NCBI GenBank assembly: GCA_963698275.1
Contig: CAVOQE010000009.1
Location: forward strand, 496,001-560,000
Direction: 5' to 3'
DNA: 64,000 nucleotides
Source of the DNA: Anderseniella sp963698275
GTDB lineage: Bacteria; Pseudomonadota; Alphaproteobacteria; Rhizobiales; Aestuariivirgaceae
The notes below the pieces were generated by a model. The model did not search any database. It saw only the letters and a list, made by a program, of their open reading frames with translations, and was not told the origin of the DNA. The translations under genes and the position numbers were made by a program. Each line of letters starts with the position of its first letter. Within the stretch, counting starts at the first letter, position 1. Positions 19,636-26,933 of the stretch are shown here, one piece after another.

Positions 19636-20334
19636 ATGTCATTTCTGGCGACAGTGCTGACGCTTTACCCGGACATGTTTCCCGGGCCACTTGGCCTGTC
19701 CATGGCAGGCCGGGGCCTGGAAGACGGTATCTGGTCGCTTGAGGCACGAGATATCCGCGAATATGCAACTGACAAGCATGCCTCGGTAGACGACACACCG
19801 GCAGGCGGTGGTCCGGGCATGGTGTTGAAACCTGATGTCCTGGCCCGCGCCATTGACGCAGCAGGCATCGGCGAAGATACCCGTCCCCGTCTGCTGATGA
19901 GCCCGCGGGGCCGCCCGCTAACTCAAGACTATGTGCGTGAACTCGCTGCCGGCAGTGGCGTCGTCATCGTGTGCGGCCGGTTCGAAGGGGTCGATGAGCG
20001 GGTTATCGAAGCGCGCGGCCTGACCGAGATATCGGTAGGAGACTATGTATTGTCAGGCGGAGAACCTGCTGCCCATATCGTTCTGGATGCGATCGTGAGG
20101 CTGCTGCCCGGCATTATGGGCAATGATGCATCCGGCACTGACGAGAGTTTCGAGCACGGGCGTCTGGAACATCCGCAATACACCAGGCCGCGCAAGTGGG
20201 AGGGCCTTGAAATTCCGCCGGTCCTGCTGTCCGGAGACCACGCCGCCATAGCGCGCTGGAAGCGCGAACAGTCGGAAAAACTGACCAGGGAACGCAGACC
20301 GGACCTCATTCGGCCAAAACTACCAAACAAATAA
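19636..20334 (+). CDS. trmD: tRNA (guanine37-N1)-methyltransferase TrmD
   Basis: TrmD methylates G37 of tRNAs with G at position 36, using SAM bound in a deep trefoil knot. The 232-residue protein has LTLYPDMFPGPLGLSMAGR, GGGPGMVLKPDVL, MSPRGRPLTQ and the knot motifs VCGRFEGVDERVIEAR and EISVGDYVLSGGEPAA. The ATG at 19636 has AGAGGAACCG upstream. The 182-bp gap before rplS suggests a separate rplS leader. Confidence 0.96.
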   Translation: MSFLATVLTLYPDMFPGPLGLSMAGRGLEDGIWSLEARDIREYATDKHASVDDTPAGGGPGMVLKPDVLARAIDAAGIGEDTRPRLLMSPRGRPLTQDYVRELAAGSGVVIVCGRFEGVDERVIEARGLTEISVGDYVLSGGEPAAHIVLDAIVRLLPGIMGNDASGTDESFEHGRLEHPQYTRPRKWEGLEIPPVLLSGDHAAIARWKREQSEKLTRERRPDLIRPKLPNK

Positions 20335-20516
20335 CCCAATTATACGGATAGACATTGACTTTTACACTCTCACACGGGTAAAGACCCGCATCGCAAGATC
20401 ATCAGGTGGTCCGGCTCAAGCCATTGGAGTGCCGAAAGATGATTGTATCTGAAAATGTTGGAGCGACTTGTCTGCGTTGAAATGAATGCAGGCCGCACCA
20501 AAAAGGAATTCGTCCG

Positions 20517-21197
20517 ATGAACATTATCCAGCAGCTCGAGCTCGAGCAGGCTCAGGCCATTACTGCCAAACGCGAAATTCCGGAATTCGGCCCCGGCGAC
20601 ACCATAGTTGTTGCTGTGCGTGTGACAGAAGGCGAACGTTCGCGTATCCAGAACTATGAAGGCGTCGTGATCGCCCGTTCCGGTGCCGGCATCAATGAAA
20701 ACTTCACTGTACGCAAGCTGAGCTATGGCGAAGGCGTGGAACGGGTATTCCCGATCTACTCGCCGCTGGTTGAAGGCGTGAAGGTGTTGCGCCGCGGCAA
20801 GGTTCGCCGCGCGAAACTGTATTACCTGCGTGGCCGCACCGGCAAGCGCGCACGTATTGCAGAAAAGAAGCGGGCAATCGTTGTACCTGGTGCCGCCGAA
20901 GCAGCAGCCGCCAAGGCTGAAGCAGCCAACGCACCACAGGTGGTTGATGACGTTTCGCTGATTTCCGGTGTTGGTGATGTGCTCGCTGAAAAGCTGGCCG
21001 GCGAAGGCGTGACCAGCCTGACCCAGATCGCCAAGTGGAAGAAGGACGATATTGCCGATTACGACGAAAAGCTGTCACTCGGCGGCCGCGTCGAGCGCGA
21101 AGAATGGGTTGTCCAGGCCAAGGAATTGCTGGAAGGCAAAGCTCCCCGTGCCAAGGTTGACCAGGAAGCTGCCGACAAGGCTGCCGACGCAGAATAA
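20517..21197 (+). CDS. rplS: 50S ribosomal protein L19 with C-terminal helix-hairpin-helix extension
   Basis: Residues 1-118 are canonical L19 (IIQQLELEQAQ, FGPGDTIVVAVRVTEGERSR, YEGVVIARSGAGINENFTVR, LYYLRGRTGKRARI), a protein of the 30S-50S interface. The gene continues with an Ala-rich linker and about 70 residues containing DDVSLISGVGDVLAEKLAGE and GGRVEREEWVVQAKELL, which looks like the helix-hairpin-helix tail known from alphaproteobacterial L21. Total is 226 residues. AAAAAGGAAT precedes ATG 20517, and a strong terminator follows. Confidence 0.94.
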   Translation: MNIIQQLELEQAQAITAKREIPEFGPGDTIVVAVRVTEGERSRIQNYEGVVIARSGAGINENFTVRKLSYGEGVERVFPIYSPLVEGVKVLRRGKVRRAKLYYLRGRTGKRARIAEKKRAIVVPGAAEAAAAKAEAANAPQVVDDVSLISGVGDVLAEKLAGEGVTSLTQIAKWKKDDIADYDEKLSLGGRVEREEWVVQAKELLEGKAPRAKVDQEAADKAADAE

Positions 21198-21219
21198 GCA
21201 GCCGCATTCAGAGTTTTTG

Positions 21220-21249
21220 AAAGGCCGGGACCTGTTTCCCGGCCTTTTT
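21220..21249 (+). terminator. Rho-independent terminator after rplS
   Basis: AAAGGCCGGGA (21220-21230), loop CCTGTT, TCCCGGCCTTT (21237-21247), then TT. It has an 11-bp GC-rich stem with a T-run, 23 bp after the rplS stop. Confidence 0.9.
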
Positions 21250-21309
21250 CGTCGGCCCGCCAGCTTCACCCATTACAGCAAAGCCAACCCGGCATTTTGC
21301 AGGCACCGA

Positions 21310-21502
21310 GAACGGCCCGCCGAAGGCGGATAAGCTGTTCGATCAGTTAAAATCACACGGCCCGCCGAAGGCGGATAAGCTGTTCGATCAGTTAAAATCA
21401 CACGGCCCGCCGAAGGCGGATAAGCTGTTCGATCAGCTAAAATCACACGGCCTGTCGAAGGCAGACAGGCTGTTCTATCAGCTAAAACGAGAACGGCCTT
21501 GC
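21310..21502. repeat. 45-bp tandem repeat array (four copies plus a degenerate fifth)
   Basis: Units begin with CGGCCCGCCGAAGGCGG at 21313, 21358, 21403 and 21448, with a fifth decayed unit near 21494. Each unit carries an inner hairpin (CCGCC-GAA-GGCGG) and the outer arms ACGGCC / AAGCTGTTC, followed by GATCAGTTAAAATCACA. There are no spacers, so it is not CRISPR. The period of 45 keeps a minus-strand frame open as a 15-residue repeat, but no protein evidence supports it. The rest of 21250-21634 shows no gene. Confidence 0.92.
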
Positions 21503-21634
21503 CGCAGACAAGTAAGCTTTTAGACCTCAAAACACTCCAAAAATACCCTATTTCAGCCCCCGCATCGGCATATTGGAGTGCTGAAATATGACAATTGGAA
21601 GGGCTTGGGGGCCATGAATAATGGAGTATTTGTC

Positions 21635-21916
21635 ATGGCCACAGATTATCAAAATGAGCACCGCTCATCACATGCACCCGACTATCGCACCCGTTCCGGC
21701 GGCTCAAACGGCTGGCTGATCGGCCTTGCCGTTGCAATTCTGCTTGCAATGATTGCCTTTTTCTCGTTCGCCGGCTCTGATCGCCCGGCGATAACAACCG
21801 GCACGACCACTGAGCAGGTCATAGTACCGCCCGCAACTGAAAGCGCACCAGCCGCGCAGGATCAGGTTGTTCCACCGGCTACAACTGCACCGGCGCCTGC
21901 TGCACCAGCGCAGTAG
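21635..21916 (+). CDS. small single-pass membrane protein, unknown function
   Basis: This 93-residue protein has a polar N-terminus (MATDYQNEHRSSHAPDYR), one membrane segment (WLIGLAVAILLAMIAFFSFA near residues 29-48) and a Pro/Ala/Thr-rich periplasmic tail ending in PAPAAPAQ. GGAG at about 21622 supports the ATG at 21635 over earlier ATGs. Similar short anchored proteins are common in Hyphomicrobiales; the role is unknown. Confidence 0.6.
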   Translation: MATDYQNEHRSSHAPDYRTRSGGSNGWLIGLAVAILLAMIAFFSFAGSDRPAITTGTTTEQVIVPPATESAPAAQDQVVPPATTAPAPAAPAQ

Positions 21917-21928
21917 TTGCGGAAACAA

Positions 21929-21958
21929 GGAGCGGCGCACCTCTTTGTGCGCCGCTCC
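21929..21958. terminator. hairpin between convergent genes
   Basis: GGAGCGGCGCAC (21929-21940), loop CTCTTT, GTGCGCCGCTCC (21947-21958): a perfect 12-bp stem between a plus-strand gene and the end of a minus-strand gene. T-runs are weak on both sides. Confidence 0.65.
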
Positions 21959-21967
21959 AACTGACAT

Positions 21968-22771
21968 TCACTTCTTGCGCCACAACATGTACAGCCCCAG
22001 AGGTGGCCGGGCCTCTGCACGCTCAAGGTCGGCGCAGAAGTGTGATATGTCATGCCCGACCTCGTGCATGTGCTGCAGTTCAAGTCCGACCTTGAGACCG
22101 GCATTCACGATATCCGACATCTTGTGGGTGAACGAGTAATGCGGGTTGGAGGCATATTGCTCGTAGCCGAAATAGTCCAGGCCCGTGGTTTCCACGAACG
22201 GGTCGGTATGAAAGTAGGAATGGGTAAGCCTTGACGGCCCGCCATTCTCATCCGGCTCATACATGAACAGGACCGGGTGCATTTCTTCCATTACCCAGTG
22301 CCCACCGGGCACGATCAGGTTTGAAACCGCAGAGAAGAACCCGTCCAGGTCCGGCATCCATCCCAGCACGCCGATTGTGGTCATCGCAATGTCGAAGCGG
22401 CCCTTCAGGTCAGCCGGCAGCGCATAGACATCCGCCGCCTGGAAACTTACCTCGCCATCATATCCGGCGATTTCAGCTAGCTCGCGCGCCTGCTCCAGAA
22501 AGGCATCTGCCTGATCAATCCCGAGGCACTGGCCTGCGCCCATGCCCTTCAGCGACAGCAGGTCTTTACCGTTATTGCACGCGACCTGCACGACCGATTT
22601 GCCTGCAACATCAACTCGCTCCAGCATGCTGACGATTTCATCTGCCAGATAATTATAACCGCCTTGCGCAAACCGCTCGCGCAGTTGCGCCTGATTGTGG
22701 GCCGCATGGCGCGGCGCCGCCTCGTTCCAGGCCTGCTTGTTGGAAGCAACATACTTTTCACGATCACTCAT
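21968..22771 (-). CDS. class I SAM-dependent methyltransferase
   Basis: This 267-residue protein has a Rossmann methyltransferase core: KSVVQVACNNGKDLLSLKG (motif I, with VACNNGKD in place of the usual DxGxG), CLGIDQADAFLEQARELA, VSFQAADVYALPADL and a MTTIGVLGWMPDLDGFF segment. Conserved motifs LIVPGGHWVMEEMHPVLF and NPHYSFTHKMSDIVN follow. The substrate is unknown. ATG 22771 (MSDREKYVASNKQAW) is preferred over one at 22807. Confidence 0.8.
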   Translation of the reverse strand: MSDREKYVASNKQAWNEAAPRHAAHNQAQLRERFAQGGYNYLADEIVSMLERVDVAGKSVVQVACNNGKDLLSLKGMGAGQCLGIDQADAFLEQARELAEIAGYDGEVSFQAADVYALPADLKGRFDIAMTTIGVLGWMPDLDGFFSAVSNLIVPGGHWVMEEMHPVLFMYEPDENGGPSRLTHSYFHTDPFVETTGLDYFGYEQYASNPHYSFTHKMSDIVNAGLKVGLELQHMHEVGHDISHFCADLERAEARPPLGLYMLWRKK

Positions 22772-22847
22772 GTGGACAATCCCTATCAATCCCGGGAGCA
22801 GGTCCAAGACCCCTTCCCCTGTGCCTTGTTACGCTGTAGCAAACACC

Positions 22848-23567
22848 ATGTCCTTACCGTCCGATCTTACCAGTCTTCACCTGGCCGCATTTGCCCTGCT
22901 GTTTGCAGCGTGGTGGCTGTATTCGCCTATTCTGTCATTGTTCGGGCGCGGTACACTGAATGCGCAACTGGGTATCGTGCGCCTGCGCTGGATGCGATTG
23001 TCCACCCAGCGCGCCCAGCGCCCGTTTGACGCCATATTGCTCAACCAGATCATCAATTCAGTGGCCTTCTTCGGCTCTGCTTCGCTGATCGTCCTGGCGG
23101 CATTGCTTGGCACTTTTGCCAATGTGTCATCGGTTCACGCGGTGTTGTCACAACTGCATTTTGTGGCACCCATGAGTATCGAACTGCTGGCGGCAAACCT
23201 GTCCGTAGTGGTGTTGATCCTCGGCATCAGTTTCTTTGCCTTCACCTATTCGTTGCGCAAACTCATCTACACCGTCGCACTGAGTGGCGGATTGCCCGAC
23301 CAGGCGGAAGAGACCCCGCAATCCACCATTCAGATTGAAGCAACCGCTACCGTGCTGACGGAAGCTGTGCGCAGTTTCAATAATGGCATCCGCGGCTACT
23401 ATTATGCCGTTGCCGCCTTGTTCCTGCTGCTCGGGCCGGTGCCGTGCATCATTGCGACGTGCACGGTGATGGCAATGCTGTTCTACCGCCAGACACTGAC
23501 GGCCACGGCGCGTGCCATCGGCACCTATGTCGATGCCGTCAATGAAGAAGAAAAACTGCGCAAATAA
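22848..23567 (+). CDS. DUF599 family membrane protein
   Basis: This 239-residue protein has about four membrane segments. It has the DUF599 pattern: LHLAAFALLFAAWWLYSPIL at the N-terminus, RLRWMRLSTQRAQRPFDAIL, LNQIINSVAFFGSASLIVLA, RKLIYTVALSGGLPD and GIRGYYYAVAALFLLLGPVP. The function is unknown. The start ATG 22848 is chosen because the open frame upstream overlaps the methyltransferase promoter region and lacks family similarity. Confidence 0.75.
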   Translation: MSLPSDLTSLHLAAFALLFAAWWLYSPILSLFGRGTLNAQLGIVRLRWMRLSTQRAQRPFDAILLNQIINSVAFFGSASLIVLAALLGTFANVSSVHAVLSQLHFVAPMSIELLAANLSVVVLILGISFFAFTYSLRKLIYTVALSGGLPDQAEETPQSTIQIEATATVLTEAVRSFNNGIRGYYYAVAALFLLLGPVPCIIATCTVMAMLFYRQTLTATARAIGTYVDAVNEEEKLRK

Positions 23568-23570
23568 AAA

Positions 23571-23596
23571 CCCTGCAGGCCATGCGGCCTGCAGGG
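23571..23596. terminator. bidirectional terminator between DUF599 gene and cold-shock gene
   Basis: CCCTGCAGGCC (23571-23581), loop ATGC, GGCCTGCAGGG (23586-23596): an 11-bp perfect stem. The A-run before it gives a T-run on the minus strand, so it mainly terminates the cold-shock transcript. Confidence 0.85.
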
Positions 23597-23626
23597 TTCA
23601 AAGCCTGTAACTGAAAGTGCGCTGAA

Positions 23627-23839
23627 TTAAGAAGCGTCTTCCAGATTGTCAGCCGACATCTTGCCGCTGCGCTGGTCTGTTACCAGTTCAAACTTTACCT
23701 TCTGGCCTTCGTTCAAGGTGCCCATGCCTGCGCGCTCAACGGCGGAGATATGAACAAAAGCGTCCTTGGAACCATCTTCCGGCTCAATGAAACCGAAGCC
23801 TTTGGTTGTGTTGAAAAATTTTACTGTGCCTACTGGCAT
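23627..23839 (-). CDS. cold-shock protein (CspA family)
   Basis: This 70-residue single CSD protein binds RNA and single-stranded DNA. It has GTVKFFNTTKGFGFIEPEDG (RNP1-type KGFGFI) and DAFVHISAVERAG (RNP2-type VHIS). It ends in MSADNLEDAS. A ribosome binding site (AAAGGGACAACG) precedes the ATG. The monocistronic gene has a strong terminator at its 3' side. Confidence 0.95.
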   Translation of the reverse strand: MPVGTVKFFNTTKGFGFIEPEDGSKDAFVHISAVERAGMGTLNEGQKVKFELVTDQRSGKMSADNLEDAS

Positions 23840-24080
23840 GGTCGTTGTCCCTTCAAAGGAGAAACCCGCTCATTCACACCTTGTGATGGCTGGGTCAGTA
23901 CATTGCTCACATTGTCAGGAATAACGAGGTTAAACGGCGCACCGGATATCAGGCATCACCAGACAAGTTCGGTCTATACAGGCCCGTATATGAGTGATCT
24001 TGATGCAAATTGCAATTGATAAGCGAAAATAAACCTGAAAACGGCTAACGGCTGAAACCGTCCAATTTGTTCCCAAAGCA
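23840..24080. other. intergenic region upstream of the cold-shock gene
   Basis: About 240 bp that must carry the cold-shock promoter and 5' leader (minus strand). I see no gene in it. Confidence 0.4.
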
Positions 24081-24150
24081 GTGCTGGAGCGACATGAATT
24101 CTACTGAACCCATGTCGCTCCAGCACTTTGGAAACGATCAGTCTTATGAT
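24081..24150. repeat. two-hairpin intergenic repeat, truncated copy
   Basis: Arm B is here a 16-bp perfect stem (GTGCTGGAGCGACATG at 24081-24096 with CATGTCGCTCCAGCAC at 24111-24126). It is followed by the family linker ACTTTGGAAACGATCAG and the start of arm A (CTTATGAT), cut at the end of the next minus-strand gene. Orientation is as in the copies at 53177 and 60398. Confidence 0.7.
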
Positions 24151-24387
24151 TCAGGCGGCCGCTTCGGATGCGGCATTGTCCGAAACAATGATTTCAATAA
24201 CCGCTGCCTTGGCAATCATCGATTCACGCCCGTCCTTGTGCATGAATTCCAGTATCGGGCTATCCCCGCCGAGAACACGCTTGATGTCACTGCTCATGGG
24301 CAGCATCAGGGTACCGTCCACTGACCGCCCGTCACTGAGCAGCATCTGCACTTCATAGGATTTTCTGTTGTTGTCATTGTTGAACAT
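24151..24387 (-). CDS. conserved hypothetical protein, 78 aa
   Basis: This soluble small protein has YEVQMLLSDGRSVDGTLMLP, ILEFMHKDGRESMIAKAAVI and a C-terminal Ala/Glu tail. I do not recognise a named family. The pattern of a beta-rich core with a DGR turn suggests a small barrel. Its stop lies at the edge of a repeat copy, which may have altered its C-terminus. Confidence 0.6.
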   Translation of the reverse strand: MFNNDNNRKSYEVQMLLSDGRSVDGTLMLPMSSDIKRVLGGDSPILEFMHKDGRESMIAKAAVIEIIVSDNAASEAAA

Positions 24388-24619
24388 TGCACCGCATCCC
24401 TGTTGTTGTGCAGGCAGCTATACCAACACAGGCTTTAAGCAATCATCTGAAAATTAGCGGTGATTTTATCAATTTCATCAGCACTGGGCAGGTTTGAGTA
24501 TTGAGGTGCCGCTCATTGCCCGGGCGGCGCCGATTACTCACAGGCAGTGTGATTAGAACTTTCAGCCTGCGACAAAACGTGCCTTACTGAAAGCGTACAG
24601 TACTAAACAGGAGGGTGAA
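24388..24619. other. intergenic region between divergent genes
   Basis: This stretch of 232 bp must hold the promoters of the 78-aa gene (minus) and the uspA-type gene (plus). No other gene is apparent. Confidence 0.4.
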
Positions 24620-25057
24620 ATGTCTGCCAAAATAGTGATTGGCCTTGACGGCAGCGGTTCAGGGGAACGTGCCGTTGCTTATGCCAAGAAACAAGCCAAA
24701 CAAATAGGGAAATGCGAATTGATCGCTGTCTATGTGATCGAATGGTCACCCTACAGCTTTCAGACACCGGAGGAGAACGAACAACGGCACAAGCGGCGTG
24801 AAGAAGAGATTGACGCCGCCAACAGCCGTGTTGTCATACCGGCTGTCGATGCCTTGAAGGCCGAAGGGTTTTCCGCACACGGTGTGGTCAAGCACGGAGA
24901 CGTTGCCGACCTGCTGAATGCAGTGGCTGTCGAAGAAGGTGCAGATCAGATTGTCGTCGCACGATCATCAGACGGTGGAATTGCAAGCCGCGTGTTCGGC
25001 ACCTCAACTGCAAAACTCGTCATGACAGCAACTGTCCCGGTCACGGTTGTCGGATAA
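24620..25057 (+). CDS. universal stress protein (UspA family)
   Basis: This 145-residue nucleotide-binding-fold protein has IVIGLDGSGSGERAVAYAKK at the N-terminus, DLLNAVAVEEGADQIVVARS in the middle and FGTSTAKLVMTATVPVTVVG at the C-terminus, the usual UspA end. The glycine-rich ATP loop is degenerate (SSDGGIASRVFG), so ATP binding is uncertain. GGAGGG precedes ATG 24620. The symporter gene begins 11 bp later, so both are probably one operon. Confidence 0.9.
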   Translation: MSAKIVIGLDGSGSGERAVAYAKKQAKQIGKCELIAVYVIEWSPYSFQTPEENEQRHKRREEEIDAANSRVVIPAVDALKAEGFSAHGVVKHGDVADLLNAVAVEEGADQIVVARSSDGGIASRVFGTSTAKLVMTATVPVTVVG

Positions 25058-25068
25058 GGAAACGTCTC

Positions 25069-26610
25069 ATGAAAAAACTTACCCTATCGACCCTCGCGCT
25101 CAGCGCGGCAGGGTCTACATCGGCTTTTGCACAAGAAGCCAGAACCATTGACCAGGCTGTAAATGAAACCTTCGCTGCGGTAACAGGCCCATTTGTGAAT
25201 TTCATTTTCTCGCCCTTTCCCGGCACCAGTTTTCCGTGGATCGTGATGTGGCTGGTGGTTGCCGCATCATTGTTCACGGTCTACTTCGGGTTCATTCAGA
25301 TCAGAGGCTTCCGGCATTCCATCCAGCTTGTAAAAGGCGATTATGCAGATCCCAATGATGCCGGTGAAGTAAGCCACTTCCAGGCGCTGACAACCGCCCT
25401 GTCCGGCACCGTGGGCCTCGGCAACATTGCAGGTGTGGCCGTGGCCGTGGGCATTGGCGGTCCCGGTGCGACGTTCTGGATGATTGTGGCCGGCCTTCTG
25501 GGCATGGCATCGAAATTCACCGAATGTACGCTCGGCGTCAAATACCGCAACGAATATGAAGACGGCACCGTTTCAGGTGGCCCGATGTATTATATGTCAA
25601 AGGGTTTTGCGGAACGTGGCGTGCCTGGCGGCAAGATCATGGCCGTGGTGTTTTCCATATTCTGTATTCTCGGCGCCCTTGGCGGCGGCAACATGTTCCA
25701 GGCCAATCAGGCACACGCCCAGATCTCGGGCATCATGGGTGATTATCCCGGCTGGATTACCGGCATTATATTTGCCCTGGTTGTGTACGCGGTGATTGTC
25801 GGTGGCATCAAATCCATCGCCAGCGTGACGGAAAAAGTGGTTCCCTTCATGGGCGTCCTTTATGTTGGTACCGCGCTGATCATCCTGTTGATCAACTACG
25901 ACAAGATCGGCTGGGCATTCGGCCAGATCTTTGAAGGCGCCTTCACCGGTCTGGGTGTTGCAGGTGGTTTTGTGGGTGCCCTTATTCAGGGTTTCAAACG
26001 CGCCGCCTTCTCCAATGAAGCAGGCGTTGGTTCAGCGGCAATCGCTCACTCGGCGGTCCGCACAAAAGAGCCTATCACCGAAGGACTGGTATCCCTGCTG
26101 GAGCCTTTCATCGACACGGTCGTGATTTGCACCATGACCGCTCTGGTCATCACCATTTCCGGATTGCTGATCGTTGATCCGGCAACCGGCAACTTCGTGC
26201 TTGATGGCAATTCCATCGCAACAGTCGGCGGTGTTTCCGGCGTCTCGCTGACCTCTGCCGCGTTTGCAACCGGCTTCAGCTGGTTCCCGTATGTGCTCGC
26301 AGTTGCGGTGGTCCTGTTCGCTTTCTCAACCATGATCTCCTGGTCATATTACGGTTTGAAAGCCTGGACCTACCTGTTCGGCGAAGGCAAGACCACAGAA
26401 CTGGTGTTCAAGATCATCTTCTGTGTCTTCGTCGTCATCGGCGCCTCGGCCAGCCTTGGCCCCGTGATCGACTTCTCTGACGCGGCAATCTTTGCCATGG
26501 CAGTGGTCAATATCACGGCGCTCTACTTCCTGATGCCGATCGTGAAGAAGGAAATGAACTCGTACATGGCCCGCCTGAAGTCTGGCGAGATCAAGCGGTT
26601 CAAACACTAA
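25069..26610 (+). CDS. alanine/glycine:cation symporter (AGCS) family protein
   Basis: This 513-residue polytopic transporter moves small neutral amino acids with sodium. It has the AGCS signature region ALTTALSGTVGLGNIAGVAV followed by GPGATFWMIVAGLLGMASKF, then GGPMYYMSKGF and later AFSNEAGVGSAAIAHSAV. An N-terminal MKKLTLSTLALSAAGSTSAF, Ala-Gln-Glu segment looks like a cleavable signal peptide ahead of the first membrane helix. It follows the UspA-type gene closely. Confidence 0.92.
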   Translation: MKKLTLSTLALSAAGSTSAFAQEARTIDQAVNETFAAVTGPFVNFIFSPFPGTSFPWIVMWLVVAASLFTVYFGFIQIRGFRHSIQLVKGDYADPNDAGEVSHFQALTTALSGTVGLGNIAGVAVAVGIGGPGATFWMIVAGLLGMASKFTECTLGVKYRNEYEDGTVSGGPMYYMSKGFAERGVPGGKIMAVVFSIFCILGALGGGNMFQANQAHAQISGIMGDYPGWITGIIFALVVYAVIVGGIKSIASVTEKVVPFMGVLYVGTALIILLINYDKIGWAFGQIFEGAFTGLGVAGGFVGALIQGFKRAAFSNEAGVGSAAIAHSAVRTKEPITEGLVSLLEPFIDTVVICTMTALVITISGLLIVDPATGNFVLDGNSIATVGGVSGVSLTSAAFATGFSWFPYVLAVAVVLFAFSTMISWSYYGLKAWTYLFGEGKTTELVFKIIFCVFVVIGASASLGPVIDFSDAAIFAMAVVNITALYFLMPIVKKEMNSYMARLKSGEIKRFKH

Positions 26611-26634
26611 TTCCAGAGCTCGCACAAACACTGA

Positions 26635-26666
26635 TGCCGGAGTGGCTAACACCACTCCGGCATTTT
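26635..26666 (+). terminator. Rho-independent terminator after the symporter
   Basis: TGCCGGAGTGG (26635-26645), loop CTAACA, CCACTCCGGCA (26652-26662), then TTTT. It has a perfect 11-bp stem. The remaining 26667-26933 contains the leuC promoter region and no convincing gene. Confidence 0.93.
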
Positions 26667-26933
26667 CTATAGGCGATTCAACTGCTGCTGAGCACGCGAA
26701 TTGCGATCAGGAAACAAACTACGGAGCCGATAGACGCAATGGTCCTGGCATGGTTCCGCAAGGTCCATGAAGCCGCATGGACAGTCCGGTAGGCTGCTGT
26801 TTTCGCACTTTCATGGTTCGTGGCATCAAATTGCTGAATCGTGCGGCCACAAACCATTTCCAGATGACAAATGCGCCCGGCCTCGCTAGTTTGCGACCAA
26901 TTCTGAACACTTTCAAATGACTTGAGGATTTTC

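Noticed and set aside
21310..21502. Possible CRISPR array
   Set aside because: Units are directly tandem with no variable spacers, and no cas genes are present.
21273..21530. Minus-strand frame with a 15-residue repeat (TDRTAYPPSAGR type)
   Set aside because: It comes from the 45-bp tandem repeat, whose period is a multiple of three. There is no ribosome binding site or conserved domain.
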